From assembly GCA_030745755.1 (NCBI GenBank), contig JASLOA010000001.1, forward strand, positions 1-35,278: a stretch of 35,278 nucleotides of DNA, read 5' to 3'. The position numbers and the translations under genes are program-made. Below are positions 1 to 7,492 of the stretch, piece by piece. How positions within the stretch are numbered: position 1 is the first letter of the stretch; every line of letters starts with the position of its first letter. Source of the stretch: Kiritimatiellia bacterium (GTDB taxonomy: Bacteria; Verrucomicrobiota; Kiritimatiellia; UBA8416; JABMPJ01). The notes beneath the pieces are model-generated. The model saw only the letters and a program-made list of their open reading frames with translations, had not been told where the DNA came from and searched no databases.

Positions 1-2
1 AC

Positions 3-74
3 GGCACCACCACTACGCCGCATCCGACCAACACCCCGCAGCGTTTCTACGATGTGGGTGTGAGTCTGCCGTGA
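3..74 (+). CDS. C-terminal end of an unidentified protein (partial)
   Basis: An open frame enters from the left edge and ends at TGA 72-74. The visible residues are a Thr/Pro-rich stretch followed by QRFYDVGVSLP. A final aromatic-rich beta strand of this kind is common at the ends of secreted beta-sandwich proteins in PVC bacteria, but 23 residues do not allow a family assignment. The gene lies upstream of the insertion sequence. Only the stop codon and frame are directly seen. Confidence 0.4.
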   Translation, partial: GTTTTPHPTNTPQRFYDVGVSLP

Positions 75-97
75 TCGGATCGGGCATGCTGCCTTTC

Positions 98-125
98 GGC
101 TCGCCGGGACGGCTCGCCCTACCTT
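98..125. repeat. Short GC-rich dispersed-repeat fragment with GGCTCGCC twice
   Basis: The octamer GGCTCGCC occurs at 98-105 and again at 111-118, followed by CTACC. The layout resembles the GTAGGGCGAGCC-type dispersed repeats I recall from Verrucomicrobia/Kiritimatiellota genomes. A related stretch (CTGCTCGCCCTACC) lies at 19090-19103, inside another inverted repeat. The family label is from memory and is not tested here. Confidence 0.35.
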
Positions 126-141
126 ACCCACGGTCTATCTA

Positions 142-1935
142 GAGCCTGTCCCAAACCGGAGCAATTTGGCACGACGGGCATCTGGCGGACAGGCCCGGCG
201 GCACGGAGCGGGCATGAGGGGCCGCTTTTGATGGGGCAGGGCCCTCGAACAGGCCGCGGCGACCGATTTTGGGCAGACCTTGCCTGTGAGCGGGGCATCG
301 AAAAGGGGAAAGACGGTTTAAGCCGCCATGCGTTGCTGCTCGCTGGCGATCTTCGTTCTGGCCAGCACCCAGAGGTTGTGGGTTAGCACGCACCAGGCAA
401 CAGTGTTGCGCTTATGCTCAAAGCCCTTGCTTCGTAGCGGGCGGCCAAGGTAGGCGTTCTTGAAGATGCCAATGCGAGCTTCCGTCTGCCCGCGACGACG
501 TTGCAGCTCCATGAACCGGAGGTCCCCTGTTCGCTCGGCCATGACGGCTGGGGCCTTCGGGCAGATCCCGTTGAAGACGTTTTCTGATTCGAGATAAGTT
601 GTGTTGGCTTTTGTGTCGAATCCACGATCGCCGCAATAGGTCGCCACGGACCCGTAGCTTGCTTCTATGCGTTTCAGGCTCTTCTTGACCAAGCGGCTAT
701 CGGCCGGCGGATGATCACGAAACAGCTCCCAGTCAACGATGAGACCATCACGCTGCTCAGCCAGATACAGACCGTTGCCGAATTCCACTTCCGCATCCGC
801 TTTGCCGCGCACAAGCACATGAACATCGTCCTCGTACAAGCTCAGAACCTTATCCGTATTCTTCACTCGACGCTCACCGATGATTCGTTCGTGAGCCTGC
901 TCAATCGCTTTGGGCAGTTTCTCCAACACGTTGTCGATGCGCTTGATGACAACCTGTGTTTGCTTCTCCGTCCAGTCTGTCTCCTGCCACCGGGCCTCAA
1001 GAAGATCCCGGTAACGTTCGCCATGGCGTTGAACGAGCTTGCTCAACTGCTTCATTTCGCGAAGAACCTTCTTGCGGTACTTGCGACCATCTTTGCGGCG
1101 GCGACTGTGAGTCATCTGAATGCAGAGCCTGTTGATGCGCGTGACGAACTCGCCCGGTGTGGGCATGCGGTGCTTCAGCCCTTGGCGGCGAATCGTCACG
1201 ATCGCGGCGATCAGGCTGCGTGTGGCGTCACGCAGCAGCACCCAGTCGACAGGGTAGTGAATGTTGGCTCTTACGCATGTGCTGTCTGCAAAGATCTCAT
1301 CGAGGCGCACACCCGCATCGCGGCCCGCAAGTGCCTGGGCCATGTCCGGGCGCTGCAGGCTGGCGAGCTGTTCACGGATCACGCGTTCAACGTCCCGGAC
1401 ATCGAACCACTTATCGAAGCGTTCAAGGCTACTCTTGGAGATCGCCTTGCGCTGCCCAAAGGTATTGATGCTGCAGAACCACTGAAGCAGTTCGCTGTCG
1501 GCCAGCCGGACACTGAACTCCCTGAACGGCAGCCCCATCAGATGCCGTGCTACGTTGCAGCGCAACGCATAATGGGCGTAGCGCCACATCAACACCAAGC
1601 GACCGGGGGCGACAACCCCCTCACGAGCCGACTCCCACTTCTCCAGCCACCGCTGCACCAGGTCTTCGCCCAGACCGGCACGCAGCGCCGTATCCATCTG
1701 CAATAGGACCTCGCGGAACTCGCGATAATCGGCGGCCCCATAAACGTTAGGAAGTGCTGGACGAAACTCGGTCTGGATCGCTATCATCTTGGCGTGTTCT
1801 CCCGGTGTTTGTGGTGAATTACCGGAATATAACACGCCTATTTCGGGCAGAGGAGCCATTTCGGCTCCTTTTGCCCGAAATTCTACCCACGCAATCTTCT
1901 ATGGCTCAATGCCTTGCGCGCAGTGGGACAGGCTC
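142..1935 (-). mobile_element. Complete insertion sequence with 12-bp terminal inverted repeats
   Basis: The ends are GAGCCTGTCCCA at 142-153 and its exact reverse complement at 1924-1935, giving an element of about 1.79 kb that encloses one transposase gene on the minus strand. Bases just outside the two ends (ending ...tatcta on the left, starting caggta... on the right) do not match, so no target-site duplication is visible. The single uninterrupted transposase and perfect ends suggest a recent, possibly active copy. The right end lies 18 bp before the aldolase start codon. Confidence 0.85.
318..1787 (-). CDS. DDE-type transposase (ISNCY-like)
   Basis: This 489-residue protein catalyses transposition of the surrounding element. 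The likely start is ATG 1787 (MIAIQTEFRPALP), with GGAGAA about nine bases upstream; the frame stays open to 1859 but the extra residues look non-coding. The visible catalytic pattern is an acidic DSTCV motif, then a long charged helical region, then CGDRGFDT, then a glutamate in QTEARIGIFKN, consistent with a DDE/RNase H fold. The DST...HYPVD...LL arrangement followed by a long arginine/lysine-rich insertion recalls ISNCY-family transposases. The frame is intact. The C-terminus ends REQQRMAA-like with a run of basic residues, and 164 bp separate the stop from the left inverted repeat. Confidence 0.85.
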   Translation of the reverse strand: MIAIQTEFRPALPNVYGAADYREFREVLLQMDTALRAGLGEDLVQRWLEKWESAREGVVAPGRLVLMWRYAHYALRCNVARHLMGLPFREFSVRLADSELLQWFCSINTFGQRKAISKSSLERFDKWFDVRDVERVIREQLASLQRPDMAQALAGRDAGVRLDEIFADSTCVRANIHYPVDWVLLRDATRSLIAAIVTIRRQGLKHRMPTPGEFVTRINRLCIQMTHSRRRKDGRKYRKKVLREMKQLSKLVQRHGERYRDLLEARWQETDWTEKQTQVVIKRIDNVLEKLPKAIEQAHERIIGERRVKNTDKVLSLYEDDVHVLVRGKADAEVEFGNGLYLAEQRDGLIVDWELFRDHPPADSRLVKKSLKRIEASYGSVATYCGDRGFDTKANTTYLESENVFNGICPKAPAVMAERTGDLRFMELQRRRGQTEARIGIFKNAYLGRPLRSKGFEHKRNTVAWCVLTHNLWVLARTKIASEQQRMAA

Positions 1936-1953
1936 CAGGTAAGGAGATGGAAC

Positions 1954-2592
1954 ATGTTGAGTGAGCTGTTGAAACGGCCCGTAATACCGGTGATTGTGAT
2001 TGAAGATGCCGGGGATGCCGAACCGCTTGCAGAGGCCGTCCTGGCAGGGGGCATGGATGTGATTGAGGTCACCTGCCGCACGGCGGCAGCGCCCGAGGCG
2101 CTGGCGCGCATCAAGAAGGCGTTCCCGGATATGCTGTTGGGCGCAGGGACTGTGGTGACGCCCGAGCAGGCTCGGATGTGCATCGACACCGGGGTGGACT
2201 TTGGTCTCGCGCCCGGGCTCAATCCCGATACCGTGAAAGCTTTCCGAGACAGCGGTACGCTCTATATACCGGGGATCATGACGCCCTCGGAAATTGAACA
2301 TGGCCTTGCACTGGGATGTACGCTGCTGAAGTTCTTTCCTGCCGGTGCGGCAGGTGGGGTGGCCATGCTCAAGAATCTGGCGGCGCCATACGCCCCGCTC
2401 GGAGTCACCTTCTGTCCGACGGGTGGTGTCAATCTTGAGAACATGAACGATTACCTTTCGCTTCCAGTGGTCAGTGCCGTTGGCGGCTCATGGCTGGCCA
2501 CGAAACAGCAAATCGCCGATAAGCAGTGGGATGTGATTACGCAGCAGGTGAAGGATGCTCTGGCGAAAGCCCGCGAAGTGATCGCGCTATAG
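1954..2592 (+). CDS. eda: KDPG/KHG aldolase
   Basis: Class I aldolase of 212 residues that cleaves 2-keto-3-deoxy-6-phosphogluconate to pyruvate and glyceraldehyde 3-phosphate (Entner-Doudoroff or sugar-acid catabolism), in the cytoplasm. The sequence shows the family layout: IEVTCRT at 37-43 with the catalytic Glu38 and Arg42, GAGTV at 63-67, and the Schiff-base lysine in LLKFFPA (Lys126), then PTGGV near 155-159. Length is normal for Eda. The start ATG follows a clean AAGGAG at 1941-1946 with seven bases of spacing. The frame also runs upstream into the insertion sequence, but that part is not aldolase. The insertion sequence ends at 1935, so any promoter of this gene must lie in the element or has been displaced. 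The next gene starts 12 bp downstream. Confidence 0.92.
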   Translation: MLSELLKRPVIPVIVIEDAGDAEPLAEAVLAGGMDVIEVTCRTAAAPEALARIKKAFPDMLLGAGTVVTPEQARMCIDTGVDFGLAPGLNPDTVKAFRDSGTLYIPGIMTPSEIEHGLALGCTLLKFFPAGAAGGVAMLKNLAAPYAPLGVTFCPTGGVNLENMNDYLSLPVVSAVGGSWLATKQQIADKQWDVITQQVKDALAKAREVIAL

Positions 2593-2604
2593 GGGACATG
2601 CTGA

Positions 2605-3681
2605 ATGCCGACTCATGTGGGCAGATTTCATGTGTGGTGCATCCTGGTCTCGTGCAGTCTTTGCGTGATGGATGGCTACGCGCAGACGCGGGCGGAGGTG
2701 GATGCACGGGTCGCGGAGGCGGGGCGCACGCAACCGGACTGGTGGGGGTCGGTTGGGCTGGACTATCCTGCGGAGCTCCGACTGGACTGGCCGGAACCCC
2801 GCGAGGAGCAGCGCTGGGAGCCTCGGCGCAACCCGGGGCAGTACCTGACCGGGGTCGTTTACCAGGATCCCAGGCTGTGGCGAAGCAGCGCCAGGCTATT
2901 CCATCACATGCTGACCGTGAACGAGGACCGCCCGGCGGTGCGCGCACGCATCATGGGGCAACTGGGGCACATCTACGCATCCCTACTGGCTGATCACGCA
3001 CGTGGAGCATTCTGGATCCGCTCAGCGGCTGAGGCGGGTGTCAGGCCCTATCAGCAGACCGTGGAGCTGGCCCAATGCTACCAGGCACTGGGCAGTCGCG
3101 AGATGGCTGTGGACGTTCTGGCGGGATTGGAGCATGCGAACAGCAGCGCCGTGCTGGCCTGGGCGCAGCTGGGCGAGCTGGCGCGTGCGCTTGCAGTGGC
3201 AGACGCAGCCGCAGTGGGTCGGCAGGCGGCGCAAGCCTACCTGGCCGCCGGACAGGCGTGTCGTTGGCACAGGGATTACGCGCGTTCAAAGGCCGCCTTT
3301 GGCAAGGTTGTGGGTGGGGCGTTGCGGGGTGGCCGCCGGCGGACGGAGCTTTATCGACGCTGTGCGAGTGAGGCCGTGGCCTCTCTGTCCCTGCTGGAGC
3401 AACTGGATCTGAAAGGGCTGAACGACGGGACGTACAGGGCCCAGGCGACGGCCTACCGAGGAGATGTCGACGTGGCGGTAGAGGTTAAGAACCACGCGAT
3501 TGCGTCCGTGAAGGTTCTGGATCACCGTGAAGACTGGTTCTTCACCGCGCTGGAGTCCATTCCCGCGCAGATTGTGGAGCGCCAGGGCTTCGAAGAAGTG
3601 GATGCCGTGACCGGGGCAACAGTGACCTCTGTTGCCATTATAAATGCCGCGGCAAAAGCGCTGGGGGCCGCGTCTCCATGA
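2605..3681 (+). CDS. Secreted TPR protein with C-terminal FMN-binding (flavinylation) domain
   Basis: 358 residues. An N-terminal hydrophobic stretch (about residues 8-25, ending GYAQ) looks like a signal peptide, so the protein should be exported. The middle (about 90-260) is Ala/Leu-rich helical sequence with TPR-like periodicity. The C-terminus (about 280-355) matches the FMN_bind domain of NqrC/RnfG: GTYRAQATAYRGDVDVAVEV, then EEVDAVTGATVTS. The DxxTGAT motif is the known target of the ApbE flavin transferase, which would attach FMN to Thr339. Start ATG 2605 has AGGGGA eight bases upstream and lies 12 bp after eda, so co-transcription is likely. An extracytoplasmic electron-transfer role is inferred; no partner reductase or apbE is in the window. 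Confidence 0.75.
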   Translation: MPTHVGRFHVWCILVSCSLCVMDGYAQTRAEVDARVAEAGRTQPDWWGSVGLDYPAELRLDWPEPREEQRWEPRRNPGQYLTGVVYQDPRLWRSSARLFHHMLTVNEDRPAVRARIMGQLGHIYASLLADHARGAFWIRSAAEAGVRPYQQTVELAQCYQALGSREMAVDVLAGLEHANSSAVLAWAQLGELARALAVADAAAVGRQAAQAYLAAGQACRWHRDYARSKAAFGKVVGGALRGGRRRTELYRRCASEAVASLSLLEQLDLKGLNDGTYRAQATAYRGDVDVAVEVKNHAIASVKVLDHREDWFFTALESIPAQIVERQGFEEVDAVTGATVTSVAIINAAAKALGAASP

Positions 3682-3728
3682 TGGAGTGAGCTGTTGATTC
3701 GTGTGGGCAGACGCAAAGGGAGACAGTT

Positions 3729-5351
3729 ATGAATCGTCAGCAGGTGCGATGGCAGCTCCTGATTCCTCTGTTCATCATGGTGGTCACGGTCCTGGCCTAT
3801 CTGAACGCTTTCGGCAACGCGTTCATTTTTGATGATGAGCAGATTATCATCAAGAATCCTGATATACGACAGCTGTGGCCGGTGGGTATTGCGGCGCGAT
3901 GGGTCGTGGACCTGACGTTCAAGCTCAACTACGCCACGGGTCAGCTCCGGGTGGCCGACTATCATGCCACGAACCTGTTGATCCATGTGCTGGCGGCATT
4001 GGCGCTGTACGGCGTCGTCAAACGGACGCTGACGCTGCCCCGTGTCGGTGAGACCTGGAAGCGACACGGTGGTCTACTGGCCGGGGCGGTTGCGGCGCTC
4101 TGGGCGGTGCATCCGATCCAGACGCAGAGCGTAACCTATATCTGTCAGCGCTACGAATCTCTCATGGGGCTCTGCTTCCTGGCTACGCTCTATGCGTTTG
4201 TGCGCGGCGTTCAGGCGCGTCGGCGAAACGGTGCGGCGGCCTGGTATGGCCTGTCGGTGGTGGTCTGTCTTTTGGGGATGGGAACCAAAGAGATCATGAT
4301 CACGGCGCCCCTGGTGGTGCTTCTCTACGATCTGCTGGTTGCATCCCCCTCGGCGCGCGAGACCGTCAGGCAGCGGGGGGTGGTCCACGTGGGGCTATGG
4401 CTGACCGTTGTCGTCTTCAGCCTGACTGAATGGCAGATGTTCAGCGTGATTGAGCAGCGGGGGTCGGGTGTGACGCTGGCCGTATCGCCCTGGTCGTACC
4501 TGCTGACGCAGATGCAGGTGATTCCGCATTACTTACGTTTGAGCCTTGTTCCATATCCGCTGTGTTTGGACTATGGGTGGTCATTCGTGAGCCGTTGGAC
4601 AGAGTCGATTGCGCCGGGGCTCATCCTGGTGGGGCTCGGTGTGCTGACCGTATGGTTGTGGGTTCGTAGGCGACCGGAAGCATTCATCGGGCTGTGGTTC
4701 TTCTGTATACTGGCTCCGACATCCAGTGTTGTCCCGCTGCCCGATGCGATCTTTGAGCACCGGATGTATCTGCCCCTCGCAGCAGTTCTGGCTGCGCTGG
4801 TGCTGGGTTCTTACCGACTGTTCTACCAGCGCATGGCCATGGCGCGTGCGGTACGGGTGGCCGGCATTGGGGGTGTCATCGTCCTGGTTGGGGTGGGGGT
4901 GGTCATGACCCATCAGCGCAACCGCGTCTACCGCTCGGCCCTGGCCATGTGGGAGGATGTTGTCGGGACGCGCCCCCGGAACCATCGGGCACGCTTGAAC
5001 TACAGCAGCGCCTTGCTGACGACCGGTCGGACGACAGAAGCGCGCCGGGAGGCCGGGGCTGTGGTATCGCAGCTTGCCTACTGCGGCGAACTGAATCCTG
5101 AGGAGATCCCTGCCTGGGGGGAAACGACTGAGGAGGCGGTGATATACCGGGATGCCCGTCACTACGCCATTGCGCACAACACCATGGGGGTGGCCTGTAT
5201 ACAGCAAGGCGATGCAGAGGCCGCCGAATCGCATTTCCTGGAGGCGGCACGCCTGCTTCCACAGTTCGAAGATGCCGCAGGCAACCTGCGGCGGGTTCGG
5301 AAACAGGCAAAAGAAAAGCCCCGCCGAAGCGGGGCTCTTCCATTAGACTGA
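3729..5351 (+). CDS. TMTC-like polytopic membrane protein (GT-C fold) with short TPR tail
   Basis: 540 residues with about nine to eleven hydrophobic segments between residues 10 and 395 and a soluble C-terminal tail with TPR-like helices (about 405-525). After the first membrane segment comes NAFIFDDEQIIIKN, an acidic first-loop motif as in GT-C glycosyltransferases (O-mannosyltransferase/TMTC and PglL/PilO types), then YHATNLLIH, and further on HPIQTQSVTYICQRYE and FEHRMYLPLAAVL. It is clearly paralogous to the protein at 8842-10932. GGGAGA lies five bases before ATG. GT-C enzymes move sugars from lipid carriers onto envelope proteins, and the adjacent convergent pilin gene makes pilin an attractive substrate, but this is inference. 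The last codons contain the terminator of the convergent pilin gene. Confidence 0.75.
   Translation: MNRQQVRWQLLIPLFIMVVTVLAYLNAFGNAFIFDDEQIIIKNPDIRQLWPVGIAARWVVDLTFKLNYATGQLRVADYHATNLLIHVLAALALYGVVKRTLTLPRVGETWKRHGGLLAGAVAALWAVHPIQTQSVTYICQRYESLMGLCFLATLYAFVRGVQARRRNGAAAWYGLSVVVCLLGMGTKEIMITAPLVVLLYDLLVASPSARETVRQRGVVHVGLWLTVVVFSLTEWQMFSVIEQRGSGVTLAVSPWSYLLTQMQVIPHYLRLSLVPYPLCLDYGWSFVSRWTESIAPGLILVGLGVLTVWLWVRRRPEAFIGLWFFCILAPTSSVVPLPDAIFEHRMYLPLAAVLAALVLGSYRLFYQRMAMARAVRVAGIGGVIVLVGVGVVMTHQRNRVYRSALAMWEDVVGTRPRNHRARLNYSSALLTTGRTTEARREAGAVVSQLAYCGELNPEEIPAWGETTEEAVIYRDARHYAIAHNTMGVACIQQGDAEAAESHFLEAARLLPQFEDAAGNLRRVRKQAKEKPRRSGALPLD
5307..5336 (-). terminator. Intrinsic terminator of the pilin gene
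   Basis: Read on the minus strand, the stem AGCCCCGC pairs perfectly with GCGGGGCT around a stable TTCG tetraloop and is followed by TTTCTTTTG. The stem occupies 5317-5336 and the T-rich tail 5307-5316. It lies 34 bp after the pilin stop and within the last codons of the convergent plus-strand gene. In the plus orientation the loop is CGAA and the tail is CTTCC, so it should work mainly for the minus strand. Confidence 0.8.
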
Positions 5352-5369
5352 TTCAACTGAATCGGTCAC

Positions 5370-5714
5370 TTAGCCGGCGAAGTCGTGAGATGTCGGCGTG
5401 GTGACACTGCAGTCTGGATCCGATCCAATGTTGCCATACGTGTAGGCGCCGCCACCCGGGCATTCCGGAGTCGTGTCGCCCTTGATGTAGTCGTTGACGT
5501 CATCTGTGGTGACGCTATCGCCATCAGTCTGCTTCGCAGCCGTGGCCCACTCCTTTTTCGCTTCGTCAATCTCACGAAGGTTGTTGATGCAGGCATTCTG
5601 CTGTGATGTATTACGAGCCTTCACGAAGGAAGGAATAGCAATCGCGGCCAACAGGCCGATAATCGCCACAACAATCATGATTTCCACCAGTGTGAAACCT
5701 AGGTTCTTCCTCAT
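5370..5714 (-). CDS. Type IV pilin / type II secretion pseudopilin
   Basis: 114-residue prepilin. The start ATG 5714 has AAAGGAG six bases upstream; the longer open frame upstream is rejected. The leader MRKNLG is followed by FTLVEIMIVVAIIGLLAAIA, with the prepilin-peptidase cleavage site after Gly6 and Glu5 of the mature protein, the hallmark of the class III signal. The hydrophobic N-terminal helix continues into a helical spine and a short Gly/Thr-rich globular end with three cysteines (one early, two near the C-terminus). The length resembles the short GspG-like pilins common in PVC genomes. It has its own predicted promoter at 5804-5832 and a strong terminator, so it can be expressed independently of the upstream gspE-gspF genes, as expected for an abundant subunit. 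Confidence 0.9.
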   Translation of the reverse strand: MRKNLGFTLVEIMIVVAIIGLLAAIAIPSFVKARNTSQQNACINNLREIDEAKKEWATAAKQTDGDSVTTDDVNDYIKGDTTPECPGGGAYTYGNIGSDPDCSVTTPTSHDFAG

Positions 5715-5803
5715 CGCATTCTCCTTTCGGTTGGTGGGCTGCGACCTTGCCCATAGTACTGTCTTCCGGTTTGCCGTGGTCAGACCCACTACAAAACGGC
5801 GCA

Positions 5804-5832
5804 AGTATAGAGAGGTGGTGGGAACGGGTAAA
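5804..5832 (-). promoter_or_regulatory. Predicted sigma-70 promoter of the pilin gene
   Basis: On the minus strand the hexamers TTTACC (5832-5827) and TATACT (5809-5804) are separated by 17 bp, with four and five of six consensus matches. Transcription would begin near 5797, giving a leader of roughly 80 nt before the pilin start. It lies between the gspF stop and the pilin start. It is a sequence match only. Confidence 0.5.
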
Positions 5833-5867
5833 GGGGTTTTCTCAGATTTAATAATAAGCCTAAAGGC

Positions 5868-7058
5868 CTATCCGCCGCCCACGACTTCACCCATTTTGAA
5901 GATGGGGAGGAACATGCAGAGCACGATGCCACCGATGATGACACCCAGAAAGACCATCAATAGGGGTTCAAGGAGTGACGTCAGGCCGGAAAGCATGGTC
6001 TCCACTTCATCGTCATAGAAGTCGGCAATGCTGTCCATCATCTCATCGATTTTCCCTGTTTTCTCACCAGCCTGAAGCATGCGGACCATCATGATGGGGA
6101 AGACGGTTTGCTCGAGCATGGCGCCGGAGAGCGGTTCGCCCTTTTCGACGGCCTCTCGCGCATTCAGGACAATGCGTCCGGCGACCTTGTTTCCCGTGGC
6201 ACCGGAACAGATCTCAAGGGCGCTCAAAATGGGCACCCCGCTGCGGATGAGCTGGCCGAAGGTGCGGGAGAAGCGCGCGGCGGCAACCTTTTTGTTGAGC
6301 TCTCCGAATACGGGTGCGCGCAGGACGAAATTGTCGAATGAGTAGGCGCCTTGCTCCGTATTCTTCCAGCGCCTGAACATGACGACGGCGACGATGACGA
6401 CGATGGCTACATATATGCCATAGGCGCGCAGAAAATCACTCACAGTGAGCAGGGCCTGTGTCGGCGCGGGCAGGTCGGCGCCAAAGTCGGCAAACATGGA
6501 TCCAAACACGGGCACGATAAAAACGATCATCGCGATGGCGATGGCGATGGCGATACAGAGCACGATGGTCGGGTACATCATGGCTGACTTAACCTTGCGG
6601 CGCAGCTTGGCGCTTGCCTCCAGGAAGCCGGCGAGTCGTCCCACGGTCTCGGCGAGTTGTCCGCCGGTTTCACCACCCCTGACCATATTGGCGTAGAGGT
6701 CGTCGAACACGGAAGGGAACTGGCGCAAGGATTCAGAAAAGGCGGATCCGTTCTCGATGGAGGCCTGGATGCGACCGATGACCATCTTGAAGTTGGGATT
6801 GTCGGTTTGCTCCGTGAGCGCTTCGAGTGCGGCGACAATCGGCATGCCGGCTGTCAGCATGGCGCTGAGCTGACGCGAGAACCCCGGCAGGGAGTCATTG
6901 GCAATCTTCTTGGCGCCGGCGACGTGCCCTTTGCGGGACGTCTTGGCACCCGGCGCGGGGGCACGCTGCGACTTGATCTCCTTGCGGCGTCCGCCGGAGG
7001 CGGCGCGGTTGCCGCGTGGCGAGGAGGTCTTGGCGCTCTGTTTTACAACTGGGCTCAC
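5868..7058 (-). CDS. gspF: Type II secretion / type IV pilus inner-membrane platform protein (GspF/PilC)
   Basis: 396 residues with two T2SF domains: the first about 55-180 (FSRQLSAMLTAGMPIVAALEAL) and the second about 260-385 (FSRTFGQLIRSGVPILSALEI), each followed by long hydrophobic helices. This is the usual GspF/PilC design, an inner-membrane protein that couples the ATPase to pilin assembly. The first 45 residues are a Lys/Arg/Ser/Ala-rich, probably disordered, extension. The last helix ends GGIVLCMFLPIFKMGEVVGGG, typical of the family. It follows gspE by 14 bp and precedes the pilin, so the order is ATPase-platform-pilin. GspF and PilC cannot be separated from sequence alone. Confidence 0.92.
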   Translation of the reverse strand: MSPVVKQSAKTSSPRGNRAASGGRRKEIKSQRAPAPGAKTSRKGHVAGAKKIANDSLPGFSRQLSAMLTAGMPIVAALEALTEQTDNPNFKMVIGRIQASIENGSAFSESLRQFPSVFDDLYANMVRGGETGGQLAETVGRLAGFLEASAKLRRKVKSAMMYPTIVLCIAIAIAIAMIVFIVPVFGSMFADFGADLPAPTQALLTVSDFLRAYGIYVAIVVIVAVVMFRRWKNTEQGAYSFDNFVLRAPVFGELNKKVAAARFSRTFGQLIRSGVPILSALEICSGATGNKVAGRIVLNAREAVEKGEPLSGAMLEQTVFPIMMVRMLQAGEKTGKIDEMMDSIADFYDDEVETMLSGLTSLLEPLLMVFLGVIIGGIVLCMFLPIFKMGEVVGGG

Positions 7059-7072
7059 GGGACCTTCCCTCT

Positions 7073-7492
7073 CTAGTCGCCACCCGTCACTTCAAGCGCG
7101 GCTTCAAGGCTGGTGTGGCCTTCTTTGACGCGTGTCAGCCCGGCTTGCTTGAGTGATACCATACCGGCATCGCATCCCATTCGTAGCAGCTCAGTGGTGT
7201 TGGCACCCCGCACGATAGCATCACGGATCGCGTCGGAGATGAGCAGCACTTCCATGATGGCGCCCCGGCCCTTGAAGCCGCCCGAACAGCGCGGGCACCC
7301 GCCAGGCTTATAGATGGTGCTGCCCTCAAAGAAGTCGGGCTCGATATGGTTCTGGCGCAGAACATCGGCCGGGACCTCTGCGGTCTTCTTGCAGGCGGAG
7401 CAGAGGCGGCGATAGAGGCGTTGGGCCTGGGCCAGTACGAGGGCCGAGCCGAGCATAAAGGGTTCGATGCCCATATCGATCAGGCGCGTCAC
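7073..7492 (-). CDS. gspE: C-terminal part of GspE/PilB ATPase, separated by a frameshift
   Basis: This 139-residue frame carries the end of the GspE/PilB ATPase: TRLIDMGIEPFMLGSALVLA, the tetracysteine zinc site (CSACKK at about 35-40 and CPRC later), then the C-terminal helical domain with GRGAIMEVLL. It continues exactly where the upstream frame loses homology. The bases preceding the apparent ATG encode the expected STLHTNSAPGAV in this frame, so ATG 7492 is an internal codon and not a natural start. Restoring one base near 7529 would join both frames into a normal protein of about 570 residues. Whether this fragment is translated is unknown. Confidence 0.85.
   Translation of the reverse strand: MTRLIDMGIEPFMLGSALVLAQAQRLYRRLCSACKKTAEVPADVLRQNHIEPDFFEGSTIYKPGGCPRCSGGFKGRGAIMEVLLISDAIRDAIVRGANTTELLRMGCDAGMVSLKQAGLTRVKEGHTSLEAALEVTGGD

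Noticed and set aside
711..1706. Long open frame (331 codons) opposite the transposase
   Set aside because: It is antisense to an intact transposase and its product shows no family pattern; the GC-rich sequence creates long shadow frames.
142..1935. Target-site duplication around the insertion sequence
   Set aside because: The flanks tatcta and caggta do not match, so no duplication can be claimed.
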